Assembly: GCF_002022415.1 (NCBI RefSeq)
Contig: NZ_MUBG01000001.1
Coordinates: 1,384,501-1,448,500 of the forward strand
Reading direction: 5' to 3'
From: Bartonella sp. WD12.1
Lineage (GTDB): Bacteria; Pseudomonadota; Alphaproteobacteria; Rhizobiales; Rhizobiaceae
DNA: 64,000 bases
The notes under the pieces were generated by a model. It had not been told where the DNA came from, searched no databases, and worked only from the letters and a program-made list of their open reading frames with translations. Below, one piece after another: positions 52,058-63,521 of the stretch. The first letter of the stretch is position 1. Every line of letters starts with the position of its first letter. Both the position numbers and the translations under genes were made by a program.

Positions 52058-52345
52058 ATGTGCACATTTCAGTCCCCCTGTTGCAGAGATACTAAAATTA
52101 AAAAACATATCGCACAATTAAAAGATGAACTGGTAACAATCAGCCGTTGGCGTCATGATAACAATACTTCAAATACCATTTTTGACCTCTTTGATACATG
52201 GAAACAAAAAAGTCGTCACGTTCTTCATCACATTAACAATCACACTGAAGATCTGAAAAAAAGTAAAAGAAAATCCTAAACAACAATCGCACTTATCACC
52301 GGTGTTGTTCTAGCAAGCTGCCTGTTGACGCGTAAAATCAAATAA
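52058..52345 (+). pseudogene. DUF883 (ElaB/YqjD)-like small membrane protein, interrupted
   Basis: ATG 52058 (GAAGGAG upstream) opens a 73-residue helical segment (IKKHIAQLKDELVTISRW...) ending at TAA. Immediately after the stop, in the same frame, comes a membrane helix TTIALITGVVLASCLL ending RKIK at 52345. Between them a shifted frame reads VKENPK, the family-like loop before the helix. Two small compensating indels in A runs would give one ~95-residue protein of the ElaB/YqjD type (inner-membrane, ribosome-associated in E. coli). Family assignment is tentative. Confidence 0.5.
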
Positions 52346-52359
52346 TCAGCTCCTCTAAA

Positions 52360-52378
52360 GCCCGCCCAAAAAGCGGGC
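52360..52378. terminator. GC hairpin after the DUF883-like gene
   Basis: GCCCGC-CCAAAAA-GCGGGC forms a 6-bp stem 14 bp after the last in-frame stop. No T run follows on the plus strand, so it is only a possible terminator. Confidence 0.4.
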
Positions 52379-52538
52379 ATCCCCCTTCTCCAAATCCTAA
52401 AAATAACTTACACCCCATATACCATAACGCAAATACTATAAACCCGACGACATCCTCTAATATCAGCAACCCTTTGCTATAAACAAGCAGTATAAAAATC
52501 AAACCCAAAATAAATATCCTTTAGCCTTTTTAAATACG

Positions 52539-53519
52539 TTACGAAGTATCCACATATGTAACCACTGACATACCAGGAATAAGCCGCTCAGCCCCTATTT
52601 GCCCTGGATCTAAAGCAATACGAACTGAAATACGTTGTGCAATTTTAGTAAAATTTCCAATTGCAGTGTTTGTCTTCAACAATGAAAACTCCGAACCTGT
52701 CGCAGGGGCAAAACGTACTACACGACCTGTTAACTTTTGATTATTTAGTGCATCAACAAAAAAAACAACAGGCTGTCCAACGCGCATATGAGCAAGCTGT
52801 GTTTCTTTATAATTAGCAACAATCCAAATATCATCAGAAATAACAGCCACCAATTGCGTTCCAGGTAAAACATATTGCCCAACCCGCGCTCCAACAAGCC
52901 CAACTTGCCCAGCGCAAGGAGAAACAATTTTGGTATGCGCCAAATTAAGCTTTGCCAATTCAACTCCTACTTTTGCCCCAGCAACATCTGACTGTAAGCT
53001 TTGTCGTTCAAGATCCAATTGTTTTTGCAATCGTCTCTTTACTTCAAGTGCTGCTAATAATTGTGAAAGAGAAGAAGGTACACGCGCTTCATCAGCTCTT
53101 GAATTCTTCTCTCCAGAAGTAACATTTGATAGCTTTTGCAAATGCGCCAATTCTGACTCTGCTGCATCAATTTCTTCTTGCAAAAGCTGAGTTTGTAATA
53201 AAACACTTGCAAGCTTTGCATTTTTTGAATCAAAAATTGCTTGCGCTTGAGAAAGTTGTTGTCGAAAAAGAGTATCATCCAATTCAAATAAAACGGTGCC
53301 CTTTTCAACTCTTTGATAATCTTGAACATAAATCTGTGTAACCACACCAGAAATCTGTGGGCTTACTAAAGTGACATCCCCTTTAACTGAAGCATTATCG
53401 GTTATTTGAATAGTACTCACAAATGGTGGCAGCTTCCAAGCCCACAAAATCAATAAAATTCCAGCAATTCCTGATATAAATGCAACAATTGTCGATTTTG
53501 ACCGCAATGCCCTTATCAT
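52539..53519 (-). CDS. emrA: HlyD/EmrA family membrane fusion protein
   Basis: Periplasmic adaptor of a drug efflux system. 326 residues: an N-terminal membrane anchor (about 12-30), a biotinyl-lipoyl-like half (VSPQISGVVTQIYVQDYQRVEKGTVLFELD), a coiled-coil hairpin, the second half (IVSPCAGQVGLVGARVGQYVLPGTQLVAVI) and a beta-barrel. The ATG overlaps the emrB stop by 4 nt (ATGA), so the pair is translationally coupled. Confidence 0.9.
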   Translation of the reverse strand: MIRALRSKSTIVAFISGIAGILLILWAWKLPPFVSTIQITDNASVKGDVTLVSPQISGVVTQIYVQDYQRVEKGTVLFELDDTLFRQQLSQAQAIFDSKNAKLASVLLQTQLLQEEIDAAESELAHLQKLSNVTSGEKNSRADEARVPSSLSQLLAALEVKRRLQKQLDLERQSLQSDVAGAKVGVELAKLNLAHTKIVSPCAGQVGLVGARVGQYVLPGTQLVAVISDDIWIVANYKETQLAHMRVGQPVVFFVDALNNQKLTGRVVRFAPATGSEFSLLKTNTAIGNFTKIAQRISVRIALDPGQIGAERLIPGMSVVTYVDTS

Positions 53520-55192
53520 CTTTTTTCACTTTTCTTCACTAAAATTGCCTTATCTTTCCAGGTCGGCTTCACAAAAATAAAAGGGCGTAATTGATAAATA
53601 ATTTTGACAAGAAAAATAATTAGTACAACCGCTGCAATATAAAAATAAAGCCGAAAAACATCATCATAAGCCAAAATATTTGCTGTCAACTTCAACTGCC
53701 CAATCAGATCAGATATGAATTGCCCGCCCCCAACACTATCAGGATTTAAAACATTATAAGAAGACGATAATAAGGCATTTATCTCATGTAAAATAAGAGG
53801 ATCTGTAACAACAATTTCTTGCTTTAAACACTCAAAATACTTATAGGCAAAAATAAATTGCAGACTCCCAAAAAAAGCCGCACTCATTAACCCTCCTGTC
53901 ACCTGAGTTAGCAGAAAAATAGCAATAAAGCTTAAAACATAACTGGGGCCTCGTACATTTGCTCTCACAAATCCATTAAACAAAGCAGGAGGTAAGAAAA
54001 GTGCATAACCAAAACCTATCAAACCTTGACTCAACATCAAATCCTCTGGGCGCGTTAAGTGATTTACATAACTATCTAAATAAGACCCAAGCGCCAAACA
54101 GCTTAAAGACATAAAATAAAAATAGTCTTCACGACCAGCGCGTAAAAAACAGACACAAATCCCACCCCCTAAAAGCGTCCCAATGGTAACGGCAAAATAC
54201 ATCGGCGCCATATCACCATTTAACAAACCAAAAAGACCAAAAAAATCTGCTGCTAAAGTCGACTGCTCCGATAAAAGAATCCTAAAGATTAACAACACCA
54301 AAACAACTTGCACCATTTCTTTACTAAACAGCCAACGTAAATCAATCAGTGGGCATTCTCTATTTAACTCAAAAATGGTCGCAATCACTAACGACAAAAC
54401 TGCAAGAGCAAGCCCCCAACCAATCCATGGTGCTTCATGCCACCAATAAAGCTTACCAACAGACATAATCATTGCATTTAAACCAAGCCCAAATGCAATC
54501 AAACTATAACTCACCCAATCGAACTTTCTAATTACTTTGTTACACGCAACAGGCGTAAGCGGAAGAAAAAAGATACACCCCAAACTCATTAAAACAAGCC
54601 CCATTTCCATTGCCGAAAGACTAGAAAACCCTCCATTATTTTCCAGCAAATGAGGTGATATCAAACGCGATAAAGGAACCGCCAAAGCTGCATTCATATA
54701 ATTCAAACTAAGACCAACCGTGAATTTTTTCTCCGGCGCAAAAGCCTCTAACATATATAAAAACGCCAATGAAGCCATCGGGGCTGCAGTAATACCAGCA
54801 AAAAAACGAATAATCAGAGCTGAATGTAAATCTGTGACAAATAATTGCAAAACACAGACCAAAACAAATCCAAGAATTGATAATTCAGCAAAAGACCGTA
54901 ACCCAAATTGATAACGAATCTTAATCAACATAATCGCAACACTGACATTGGGTGCCATATAAGCAGCAACCAACCATGTCGTTTCAGTAAGTGTTGCACG
55001 AAAATTACCAGAAAGTTGAAGAATGTTGGACTGAACCATATTTGCCCCTAAGCCATAAGCCCATTGCAAAATAAAAGAGGCAAAAATATAAACAAAACAT
55101 TTCGGCAAAGGCCCTGCAAAAATAGGACCAGACTGGGAAAGATCCCCTTCACTTTTTCTAGCAGACATAATCGCGCTTTTTTTGCCGTTCAT
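53516..55192 (-). CDS. emrB: MFS transporter, DHA2 (EmrB-like) family
   Basis: A 558-residue inner-membrane drug:proton antiporter-like protein with about 14 hydrophobic segments, beginning near FVYIFASFILQWAYGLGANMV. The loop after helix 1 (ETTWLVAAYMAPNVSVAIM) fits DHA2 family proteins. AAGGAG lies before the ATG, and the gene starts only 22 nt after atpC, so it may be read through from the ATP synthase operon. Substrate unknown; partner EmrA follows. Confidence 0.88.
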   Translation of the reverse strand: MNGKKSAIMSARKSEGDLSQSGPIFAGPLPKCFVYIFASFILQWAYGLGANMVQSNILQLSGNFRATLTETTWLVAAYMAPNVSVAIMLIKIRYQFGLRSFAELSILGFVLVCVLQLFVTDLHSALIIRFFAGITAAPMASLAFLYMLEAFAPEKKFTVGLSLNYMNAALAVPLSRLISPHLLENNGGFSSLSAMEMGLVLMSLGCIFFLPLTPVACNKVIRKFDWVSYSLIAFGLGLNAMIMSVGKLYWWHEAPWIGWGLALAVLSLVIATIFELNRECPLIDLRWLFSKEMVQVVLVLLIFRILLSEQSTLAADFFGLFGLLNGDMAPMYFAVTIGTLLGGGICVCFLRAGREDYFYFMSLSCLALGSYLDSYVNHLTRPEDLMLSQGLIGFGYALFLPPALFNGFVRANVRGPSYVLSFIAIFLLTQVTGGLMSAAFFGSLQFIFAYKYFECLKQEIVVTDPLILHEINALLSSSYNVLNPDSVGGGQFISDLIGQLKLTANILAYDDVFRLYFYIAAVVLIIFLVKIIYQLRPFIFVKPTWKDKAILVKKSEKR

Positions 55193-55214
55193 GTCTGCAC
55201 TCCTTACATTCGCG

Positions 55215-55631
55215 CTACACCGCTGTTAACACGCCACCAACAGTCGTCAGTTGATGTAAAAATTCCTCCACCGGGTCATTAACCCCATCATTTAAACCCT
55301 CTTTTAACGCTGCTCGAACTTTCAAAATCCGTTGTTCAAGTTCATCAAAAGAAAGCTGATCAACAGCAACAACAGCCTCAGCCAAAAGAGAACATCTTGA
55401 AGGTGTAATATCCGCAATCCCTCCACAAAGAGCAAACAACTTTTCACCTGAAGATGATAAAACGCGAATACTTCCTGGCATAAGACGAACCATTAAAGGC
55501 GCGTGATTGGCCATAACTGTCAAATAGCCTGAAGCTGAAGGAAGAACAACCGATACCACTTGATCTGAAAAAATAAGTTTCTCAGGTGAGACAAGCTCAA
55601 ACAAAAAACGCTTTGCTCTATTGTTTTCCAC
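55215..55631 (-). CDS. atpC: ATP synthase epsilon subunit
   Basis: Central-stalk subunit of F1. 138 residues with FELVSPEKLIFSDQVVSVVLPSASGYLTVMANHAPL and the helical C-terminal part. Start is GTG 55631 with AGAGG upstream. Last ATP synthase gene of the atpHAGDC operon. Confidence 0.95.
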   Translation of the reverse strand: MENNRAKRFLFELVSPEKLIFSDQVVSVVLPSASGYLTVMANHAPLMVRLMPGSIRVLSSSGEKLFALCGGIADITPSRCSLLAEAVVAVDQLSFDELEQRILKVRAALKEGLNDGVNDPVEEFLHQLTTVGGVLTAV

Positions 55632-55723
55632 AGCAACCTCTTGTCATTTCTACGACGAACATCTTTCACACAATTCTTTTGACATCCGTCGCAGCAATTT
55701 CTTTATTTACCACAAAATTCCTC

Positions 55724-57340
<1,617 letters not shown>

Positions 57341-57353
57341 CTACCTTCTCAAT

Positions 57354-58264
57354 TTAAAGCGCTTCAGCGCCCGCAATAATTTCAACTAACTCTGTGGTAA
57401 TCTGCGCCTGACGCTGACGATTATAAGTCACTGTCAATTTATTAATCATCTCACCGGCATTGCGCGATGCATTATCCATAGCACTCATTTTTGCACCCAT
57501 TTCACCCGCGACATTTTCAAGCAAAGCACGAAAAATTTGCGCAGAAAGATTACGTAAAACAAGTGTCTCTAGAAGAGAAGCTGCATCAGGCTCATAACTA
57601 TAAACAGCCGATTGCAAAGCTTCCCCCTTACCCCCTTCTCACAAACACCAACTTCTCCAACAGAACATTTTTGAACAACAGATGGAATTAAACCCAAAGC
57701 TGTTGGACGCTGGTTAATCACAGAAACAAATTCAGAGTAAAAAAGCGTACATACATCAAAAGCACCCTCATTGAATAAATCAATAATGCGCTCACCAATT
57801 CTTTTTGCATCTGCAAAACCTATAGATTTTACACAACGTAAATCAATATGGTCAATCATCAGAGCTTTAAAATCACGGCGCAAAATATCAGCACCTTTTT
57901 TACCCACAGTTAAAATTTTAACTTTTTTACCCTTAGAGAGAAGAACGTGAATATGCTCACGTGCACAACGAGCAATATGCGCATTAAAAGCACCACACAA
58001 ACCGCGCTCAGCCGTGCAAACCACCAAAAGATGCACATCATCGCGGCCCGTGCCACGCATTAAAAGCGGCGCATCAACCCCATCAACATTAGCGCTAACA
58101 TTTGCCAAAACATGAGCCATACGCTGAGCATAAGGTCGCGCAGCCAAAGCCGCCTCTTGTGCACGGTGCAATTTTGTGGCTGCAACCATTTGCATGGCTT
58201 TAGTAATCTTTTGCGTTGCCTTAACCGAGGCAATACGGTCTCTTAAAGTCTTCAGCGATGCCAT
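57354..58264 (-). CDS. atpG: ATP synthase gamma subunit, apparent frameshift
   Basis: Rotary shaft of F1. The first part starts [29 protein letters not shown]; the second contains the conserved C-terminal helix ([44 protein letters not shown] in part). They are out of frame because one of two runs of five G on the minus strand (57623-57635) is a base short; adding one G gives [16 protein letters not shown]. The subunit is indispensable to the operon's product, so an assembly error is likely. Repaired length about 303 residues. Confidence 0.93.
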
Positions 58265-58288
58265 TCAAACATTCCATCAATCCGTGTT

Positions 58289-59824
58289 TTAAGAAAAATT
58301 CTTTTTGTAAGCATCAAGAACATCAACCAATTTACCTTTTAGAGCATCCGTAAGTTGCTTTTGATCACCAATCGCATCCAAAAGATCTGGATAATCTCTA
58401 CGTAAAAGCGCCAACAACCCCTGCTCAAATCGACCAACATCACAAACAGCCAATGAATCAAGATAACCATTCACACCAGCAAAAATCACAACAACCTGCT
58501 CTTGTATTTTAAGTGGTGAAAATTGCTTTTGCTTTAAAAGCTCAACCAAACGAGCACCACGATTTAAAAGACGTTGTGTTGATGCATCTAAATCTGAACC
58601 AAACTGTGCAAAAGCTGCCATTTCACGATATTGTGCTAATTCACCCTTGATCGAGCCAGCAACTTGTTTCATCGCCTTAATTTGTGCAGCAGAACCAACA
58701 CGTGACACAGAAAGACCAACGTTAATAGCAGGGCGTATTCCCTGATAAAATAAATTGGTTTCTAGAAAAATCTGACCATCTGTAATCGAAATAACATTAG
58801 TCGGAATATAGGCAGAAACGTCATTGGCCTGTGTCTCAATCACTGGCAAAGCAGTCAAAGACCCAGCCCCATGGTCGCCATTAAGCTTTGCAGCTCGCTC
58901 TAAAAGACGAGAATGAAGATAGAAAACATCCCCCGGGTATGCTTCACGACCAGGTGGGCGACGAAGCAAAAGAGACATTTGGCGGTAAGCCACAGCCTGT
59001 TTTGAAAGATCATCATAGCCAATCAAAGCATGCTGACCATTATCTCGGAAGTATTCCCCCATAGCACAACCCGCAAGAGGTGCAATAAACTGCATTGGCG
59101 CCGGATCAGAAGCTGTAGCTGCCACAATAATCGAATAGTCAAGAGCCCCACGCTCTTCTAAAACTTTAACAAATTGCGCAACCGTTGAACGCTTTTGACC
59201 AACAGCCACATAAATACAATAAACTTTATCCTGATCATGCTCAGCGCCTTTTTCATGGAAAGGCTTTTGATTCAAAAATGCATCAAGCAAAATTGCTGTT
59301 TTACCTGTTTGACGATCACCAATCACCAACTCACGCTGACCACGTCCAATGGGAACTAACGCATCAATAGCCTTCAACCCTGTCACCATCGGTTCATGCA
59401 CCGACTGACGTGGAATAATACCAGGGGCTTTCACATCCACCCGGCGACGATGCGGCGTCTGAATAGGCCCTTTTCCATCAAGGGGGTTGCCCAATGCATC
59501 CACAACACGCCCGAGCAAAGCCGGCCCCACAGGAACATCAATAATAGACCCAAGCCGTTTAACGCAATCACCCTCACGAATATCGCGATCTGACCCAAAA
59601 ATCACCACCCCGACATTATCCATTTCCAAATTAAGTGCCATACCACGCACACCATTTGAAAAGGAAACCATTTCACCCGCTTGGACATTATCCAAACCAT
59701 AAACGCGAGCGATACCATTACCTACAGACAAAACCCACCCAATTTCTGAAACTTCAGCTTTTTGGTCAAAGTTCTTTATTTGCTCTTTTAGGATTTTTGA
59801 AATTTCAGACGGTCTAATATCCAT
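58289..59824 (-). CDS. atpA: ATP synthase alpha subunit
   Basis: Non-catalytic nucleotide-binding F1 subunit. 511 residues with Walker A GDRQTGKT (169-176) and the signature [17 protein letters not shown]. The ATG overlaps the atpH stop by one base (TGATG). Confidence 0.97.
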   Translation of the reverse strand: MDIRPSEISKILKEQIKNFDQKAEVSEIGWVLSVGNGIARVYGLDNVQAGEMVSFSNGVRGMALNLEMDNVGVVIFGSDRDIREGDCVKRLGSIIDVPVGPALLGRVVDALGNPLDGKGPIQTPHRRRVDVKAPGIIPRQSVHEPMVTGLKAIDALVPIGRGQRELVIGDRQTGKTAILLDAFLNQKPFHEKGAEHDQDKVYCIYVAVGQKRSTVAQFVKVLEERGALDYSIIVAATASDPAPMQFIAPLAGCAMGEYFRDNGQHALIGYDDLSKQAVAYRQMSLLLRRPPGREAYPGDVFYLHSRLLERAAKLNGDHGAGSLTALPVIETQANDVSAYIPTNVISITDGQIFLETNLFYQGIRPAINVGLSVSRVGSAAQIKAMKQVAGSIKGELAQYREMAAFAQFGSDLDASTQRLLNRGARLVELLKQKQFSPLKIQEQVVVIFAGVNGYLDSLAVCDVGRFEQGLLALLRRDYPDLLDAIGDQKQLTDALKGKLVDVLDAYKKNFS

Positions 59825-60408
59825 CAGCTGACCTCTTTTTTCAATGCAAGCTTAAGCGAAGACAATTTCCCCTCAAGAGAGGCATCAATCTGACATGACC
59901 CCAAGCGGACAATAAGCCCACCCAAAATCGTCGAATCGACAGATAAGCGTAGTGAAATTTTTCTCCCAACAACACCTTCCAAAGCCACGCGTAACCCCTT
60001 TTGTTGATGCTCATCCAACGGATGTGCAGAAATAATATGTGCCGATGCTTCCCCACGAAACGAAGCAACACAACACTGAAAAGCACGTAAAATATCAGAC
60101 AAAGCAAAAAGTCGACGATTTTCTACAATAACACGCAAAAAATTGCGCATAATTTGACTTGCCCCTTTGTCAGAAAACCTAAAACTCTCACAAATAGAAT
60201 CAAGCGTTTGAACCTGTTCTTTTGTTGAAAAAAATGGGCTTTGTATTAAGCGCTTTAAATCTGTATTGCGATCTAAAATATCCAAAAAAGATGTAAATGC
60301 CTTTTCGAAATCTTTTACATAGCCTGCTTCTTGAACCAAATCAAAAAGCGCTTGCGCATAACGTCGGCTCGCTAATGGCAACGGCATACGAGAAAATGAA
60401 TTCGACAC
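59824..60408 (-). CDS. atpH: ATP synthase delta subunit
   Basis: Peripheral-stalk connector. 194 residues if started at GTG 60408, which has GAGGCGAGG 4-12 nt upstream; the open frame extends 15 codons further from ATG 60453 with poorer context. Contains [16 protein letters not shown] and the conserved C-terminal [25 protein letters not shown]. First gene of the ATP synthase operon. Confidence 0.95.
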   Translation of the reverse strand: MSNSFSRMPLPLASRRYAQALFDLVQEAGYVKDFEKAFTSFLDILDRNTDLKRLIQSPFFSTKEQVQTLDSICESFRFSDKGASQIMRNFLRVIVENRRLFALSDILRAFQCCVASFRGEASAHIISAHPLDEHQQKGLRVALEGVVGRKISLRLSVDSTILGGLIVRLGSCQIDASLEGKLSSLKLALKKEVS

Positions 60409-60593
60409 GAAACCTCGCCTCTTTCCTTTTAGCGATTCTTTAATCTTGATCAAACAAAATGGATCAAATATCTCAAATTTTAAGAATCTTCTTCTTGAAA
60501 TTCAGAATGAACAAATTTCTTCACTCCTAGCATAGACACAATCGACTCGCAACACCACAAAGCAATGCTTTTTGAAAATTTTAAATGAAATAT

Positions 60594-61259
60594 TTACAAT
60601 GCCCCTGAAAATTGCTCTTCTAACTCGCTATCAGGTCCACATTTTTCTCTCAAGCCCTGTTTGATATCTTCAGACATATTTTTCAACTGGTCCATATGAT
60701 TCATATCTGCATCATGAAAAGTATCAAACACTAAAGCAGCAATATCAGCCCCAAACTTAGACAACAATACATCTATTTTTAAATTTTCATCTGTCAAAAA
60801 AGCTTCCACCACATCTGCAGAAAGGTTGAGTATATGAGCCTTTTCCATCAATTTACGATGGGTGTGCAAATGCTCTAAAATTTGTGCTGTCATCACACCC
60901 TTCCTCTTTGTTCCATTAAGACTCAGCTCCTTATTAAAAGCCATAATATTGTGCTCAAGCACACTGTCATAAAAGGCTGCATATTGATAAATCAATTGGC
61001 GTGAATACGCCACGGGAAAACCACAAAGAGACTGCATCGTTTGTTGTGGAGAAGTAATCATTGGTTGAAAAATTTTTTCGCTTTCTTTCATTAAGCGATA
61101 GGCAAAAACAAAAACTGTTGCGTCAATGCTTTGCATTTCTTTTGTTTCATTGCTTTTAATCACATCTGTAACCGATGACAGGATAACCGATGACTGTACT
61201 CCTACTCCTCCTAAAAGCCAAGCAACAATAAAAACCACAAACCTCATCATCTTATTCAA
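60594..61259 (-). CDS. Secreted protein of unknown function
   Basis: About 220 residues with an N-terminal signal-like segment (MRFVVFIVAWLLGGVGVQSS) and then a wholly helical, domain-free sequence with two cysteines (SLCGFPVAY and EKCGPDSE). TTG 61259 has AGAGGA 5 nt upstream; ATG 61250 is the alternative. I recognise no family. It lies between priA and atpH, which are normally neighbours, on the same strand. Confidence 0.6.
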   Translation of the reverse strand: MNKMMRFVVFIVAWLLGGVGVQSSVILSSVTDVIKSNETKEMQSIDATVFVFAYRLMKESEKIFQPMITSPQQTMQSLCGFPVAYSRQLIYQYAAFYDSVLEHNIMAFNKELSLNGTKRKGVMTAQILEHLHTHRKLMEKAHILNLSADVVEAFLTDENLKIDVLLSKFGADIAALVFDTFHDADMNHMDQLKNMSEDIKQGLREKCGPDSELEEQFSGAL

Positions 61260-61319
61260 AACTATCCTCTCTCAAACAATATTTTTAACAAACGCATTTA
61301 CTTTTTATTGCTTTATTTT

Positions 61320-63521
61320 TTAAAGAAAACTCTGCGGATCAATATCAATTTGAACTTGAACTGAACCAGGTCTTTTGGGTGCATTTGCAATCATTGCACG
61401 AATAAACCCTTGCATATCAAACGAGCGCTGCCCATGCAGCAAAAGCCGAAAACGATATCGCCCACGCACAAGTGCCAGTTGTGCTTCTGCTGGCCCCATC
61501 AGCGAAACACCCTGCACTGTTGGCGCAACCCGGCGCAACGCACGTGCATAATTTTCTGCAGCTTTACGCTCTTTTGAAGATACAATTAAAGATGCAAGCC
61601 GTCCATAAGGTGGTAGATGATAATGCTGGCGTGTGGCAATCTCGCGCGTATAAAAATTCTCGCGCTGTTGAGAAAGCAATGCTTGTATGACCGGATGATC
61701 TGGTTGATAAGTTTGCAACAATCCTAAACTTTCCAACCCCATACGCCCAGCCCTTCCTGTAACCTGAGACAAAAGCTGAAAAGTGCGTTCACTTGCCCGC
61801 AAATCACCATTAGCAAGACCAAGATCTGCATCAATCACTCCAACCAGAGAAAGACCAGGGAAATGATGCCCCTTAGCCACCAACTGTGTTCCAATAATAA
61901 TATCCACATCCTTGTTTGTAATTGCTTCCAATTCTCGTCGCAACTGACCTATTCCACCTTTTAAATCTGTTGATAAAATAAGCAAACGCGCCTGTGGGAA
62001 AAGTTCGCGTACCTCCTCTGCAATCCTTTCCACCCCCGGGCCACAAGCAACAAGATGATCAAGCGTACCACATTCAGGACACGCCTCTGGAATAGGCTCA
62101 TAATAACCACAATGATGACATTTAAGTTGACCATACAAACGGTGTTCAACCAACCAACTTGAGCAATTGATACAATGAAAACGATGCCCACAAATCCGAC
62201 ACAGCGTTAAAGGTGCATAACCCCGCCTGTTGAGAAAAAGAAGAGCCTGCTCTCCTTTCTCCATAGTTTGTCTTAAAGCATGTTCGAGAACAGAAGAAAT
62301 AAAACGCCCTTTTTCTACCCCCCCTTTGCGCATATCCACCACTTGTAAGTGTGGCAGTGCAGCTGCCTGGAAACGCGAGGACAAAGCAACCCGCTGATAA
62401 CGCCCCCACAAAACATTGACCTGGCTTTCAATTGAAGGTGTTGCCGAAGATAAAATAATAGGGCACTTTTCAAAAGAACCCCGTGCAACAGCCATATCAC
62501 GCGCATGATAAAAAACACGTTCTTCTTGTTTGTAAGAACCATCATGTTCTTCATCAACAACAATTAAACCAAGATCTTGAAATGGCAAAAAAAGTGTTGA
62601 ACGCGCACCCGCAACAACCCGCACTTGCCCTTCTGCAACTTGGCGCCACACACGTTCACGACGACGCGGTGTTAAATCTGAATGCCACTCAACCGCTGGT
62701 GTTCCAAAACGTGCATGAAAACGATCTAAAAACTGCTGTGTCAAAGCAATTTCTGGTAATAAAATCAAAACCTGCTTACCACATGTTAGTGCTTGAGCCA
62801 CAGCTTCAAAATAAACTTCCGTCTTACCTGCCCCAGTAACCCCATCAAGCAAAAAAACCTGAAATTGAGCAGACAAAACACCTTCTCGCAGAAGAGCTGC
62901 TGCCGATTTTTGTTCCTCCTCCAAAACAGGCACACAAAAATCAGGATCCGGCATTGCCACAAGTGGAAGAGCTGGCATCATCACTTCTTCAAAAACCCCA
63001 AGCCCTTTTAACCCCTCAACAACAGAGACAGAAGTCCCTGCTGCCCGTGCAAGACCAGAGTGTGTCCACACCAATCCCTCACGTGCCACCTCCAAAACCC
63101 GTGAACGCGCTGGTGTTAAACGACCAACATCGCCCCCACAATAACGCAAACCTAAAGTTTGTGCTTCTGGCTCTAATGCTGTTGGTACACGTAAAACTAA
63201 TCGTGCAACAAAACCAAAAGGCGTCATTGTATAGTGACTGACAAAACGCAAAAATGCGATCATTTCAGCCTTTAATGGTGGACAATCAAAAACATGCGTA
63301 ATCAAGCGCAGTTTTTCACGCGCTATAGGAACATGTCCCTGCCCATCTTGATCTTCTGTCTGCTCATCAACGGCTACCACAAAACCGCAAACCTCACGCC
63401 CCATCACAGGAACACGAACAAAAGACCCAATCTCTACCCTCATAGAAGGAGGGACCTCATAGCTATAAGCATGGGGCACAGGAAGTGGCACCAAAACCGA
63501 AACAATCTTTACCTCTGTCAC
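61320..63521 (-). CDS. priA: Primosomal replication restart helicase PriA
   Basis: 3'-5' helicase that reloads the replisome at collapsed forks. 733 residues: N-terminal 3'-DNA-binding domain (VLVPLPVPHAYSYEVP), Walker A GVTGAGKT (227-234), DEEH (323-326), an eight-cysteine zinc region (CRICGHRFHCINC...CHHCGYYEPIPEACPECG) and VTGRAGR. Upstream of the ATP synthase genes, as in related genomes. Identity is certain. Confidence 0.97.
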   Translation of the reverse strand: MTEVKIVSVLVPLPVPHAYSYEVPPSMRVEIGSFVRVPVMGREVCGFVVAVDEQTEDQDGQGHVPIAREKLRLITHVFDCPPLKAEMIAFLRFVSHYTMTPFGFVARLVLRVPTALEPEAQTLGLRYCGGDVGRLTPARSRVLEVAREGLVWTHSGLARAAGTSVSVVEGLKGLGVFEEVMMPALPLVAMPDPDFCVPVLEEEQKSAAALLREGVLSAQFQVFLLDGVTGAGKTEVYFEAVAQALTCGKQVLILLPEIALTQQFLDRFHARFGTPAVEWHSDLTPRRRERVWRQVAEGQVRVVAGARSTLFLPFQDLGLIVVDEEHDGSYKQEERVFYHARDMAVARGSFEKCPIILSSATPSIESQVNVLWGRYQRVALSSRFQAAALPHLQVVDMRKGGVEKGRFISSVLEHALRQTMEKGEQALLFLNRRGYAPLTLCRICGHRFHCINCSSWLVEHRLYGQLKCHHCGYYEPIPEACPECGTLDHLVACGPGVERIAEEVRELFPQARLLILSTDLKGGIGQLRRELEAITNKDVDIIIGTQLVAKGHHFPGLSLVGVIDADLGLANGDLRASERTFQLLSQVTGRAGRMGLESLGLLQTYQPDHPVIQALLSQQRENFYTREIATRQHYHLPPYGRLASLIVSSKERKAAENYARALRRVAPTVQGVSLMGPAEAQLALVRGRYRFRLLLHGQRSFDMQGFIRAMIANAPKRPGSVQVQIDIDPQSFL

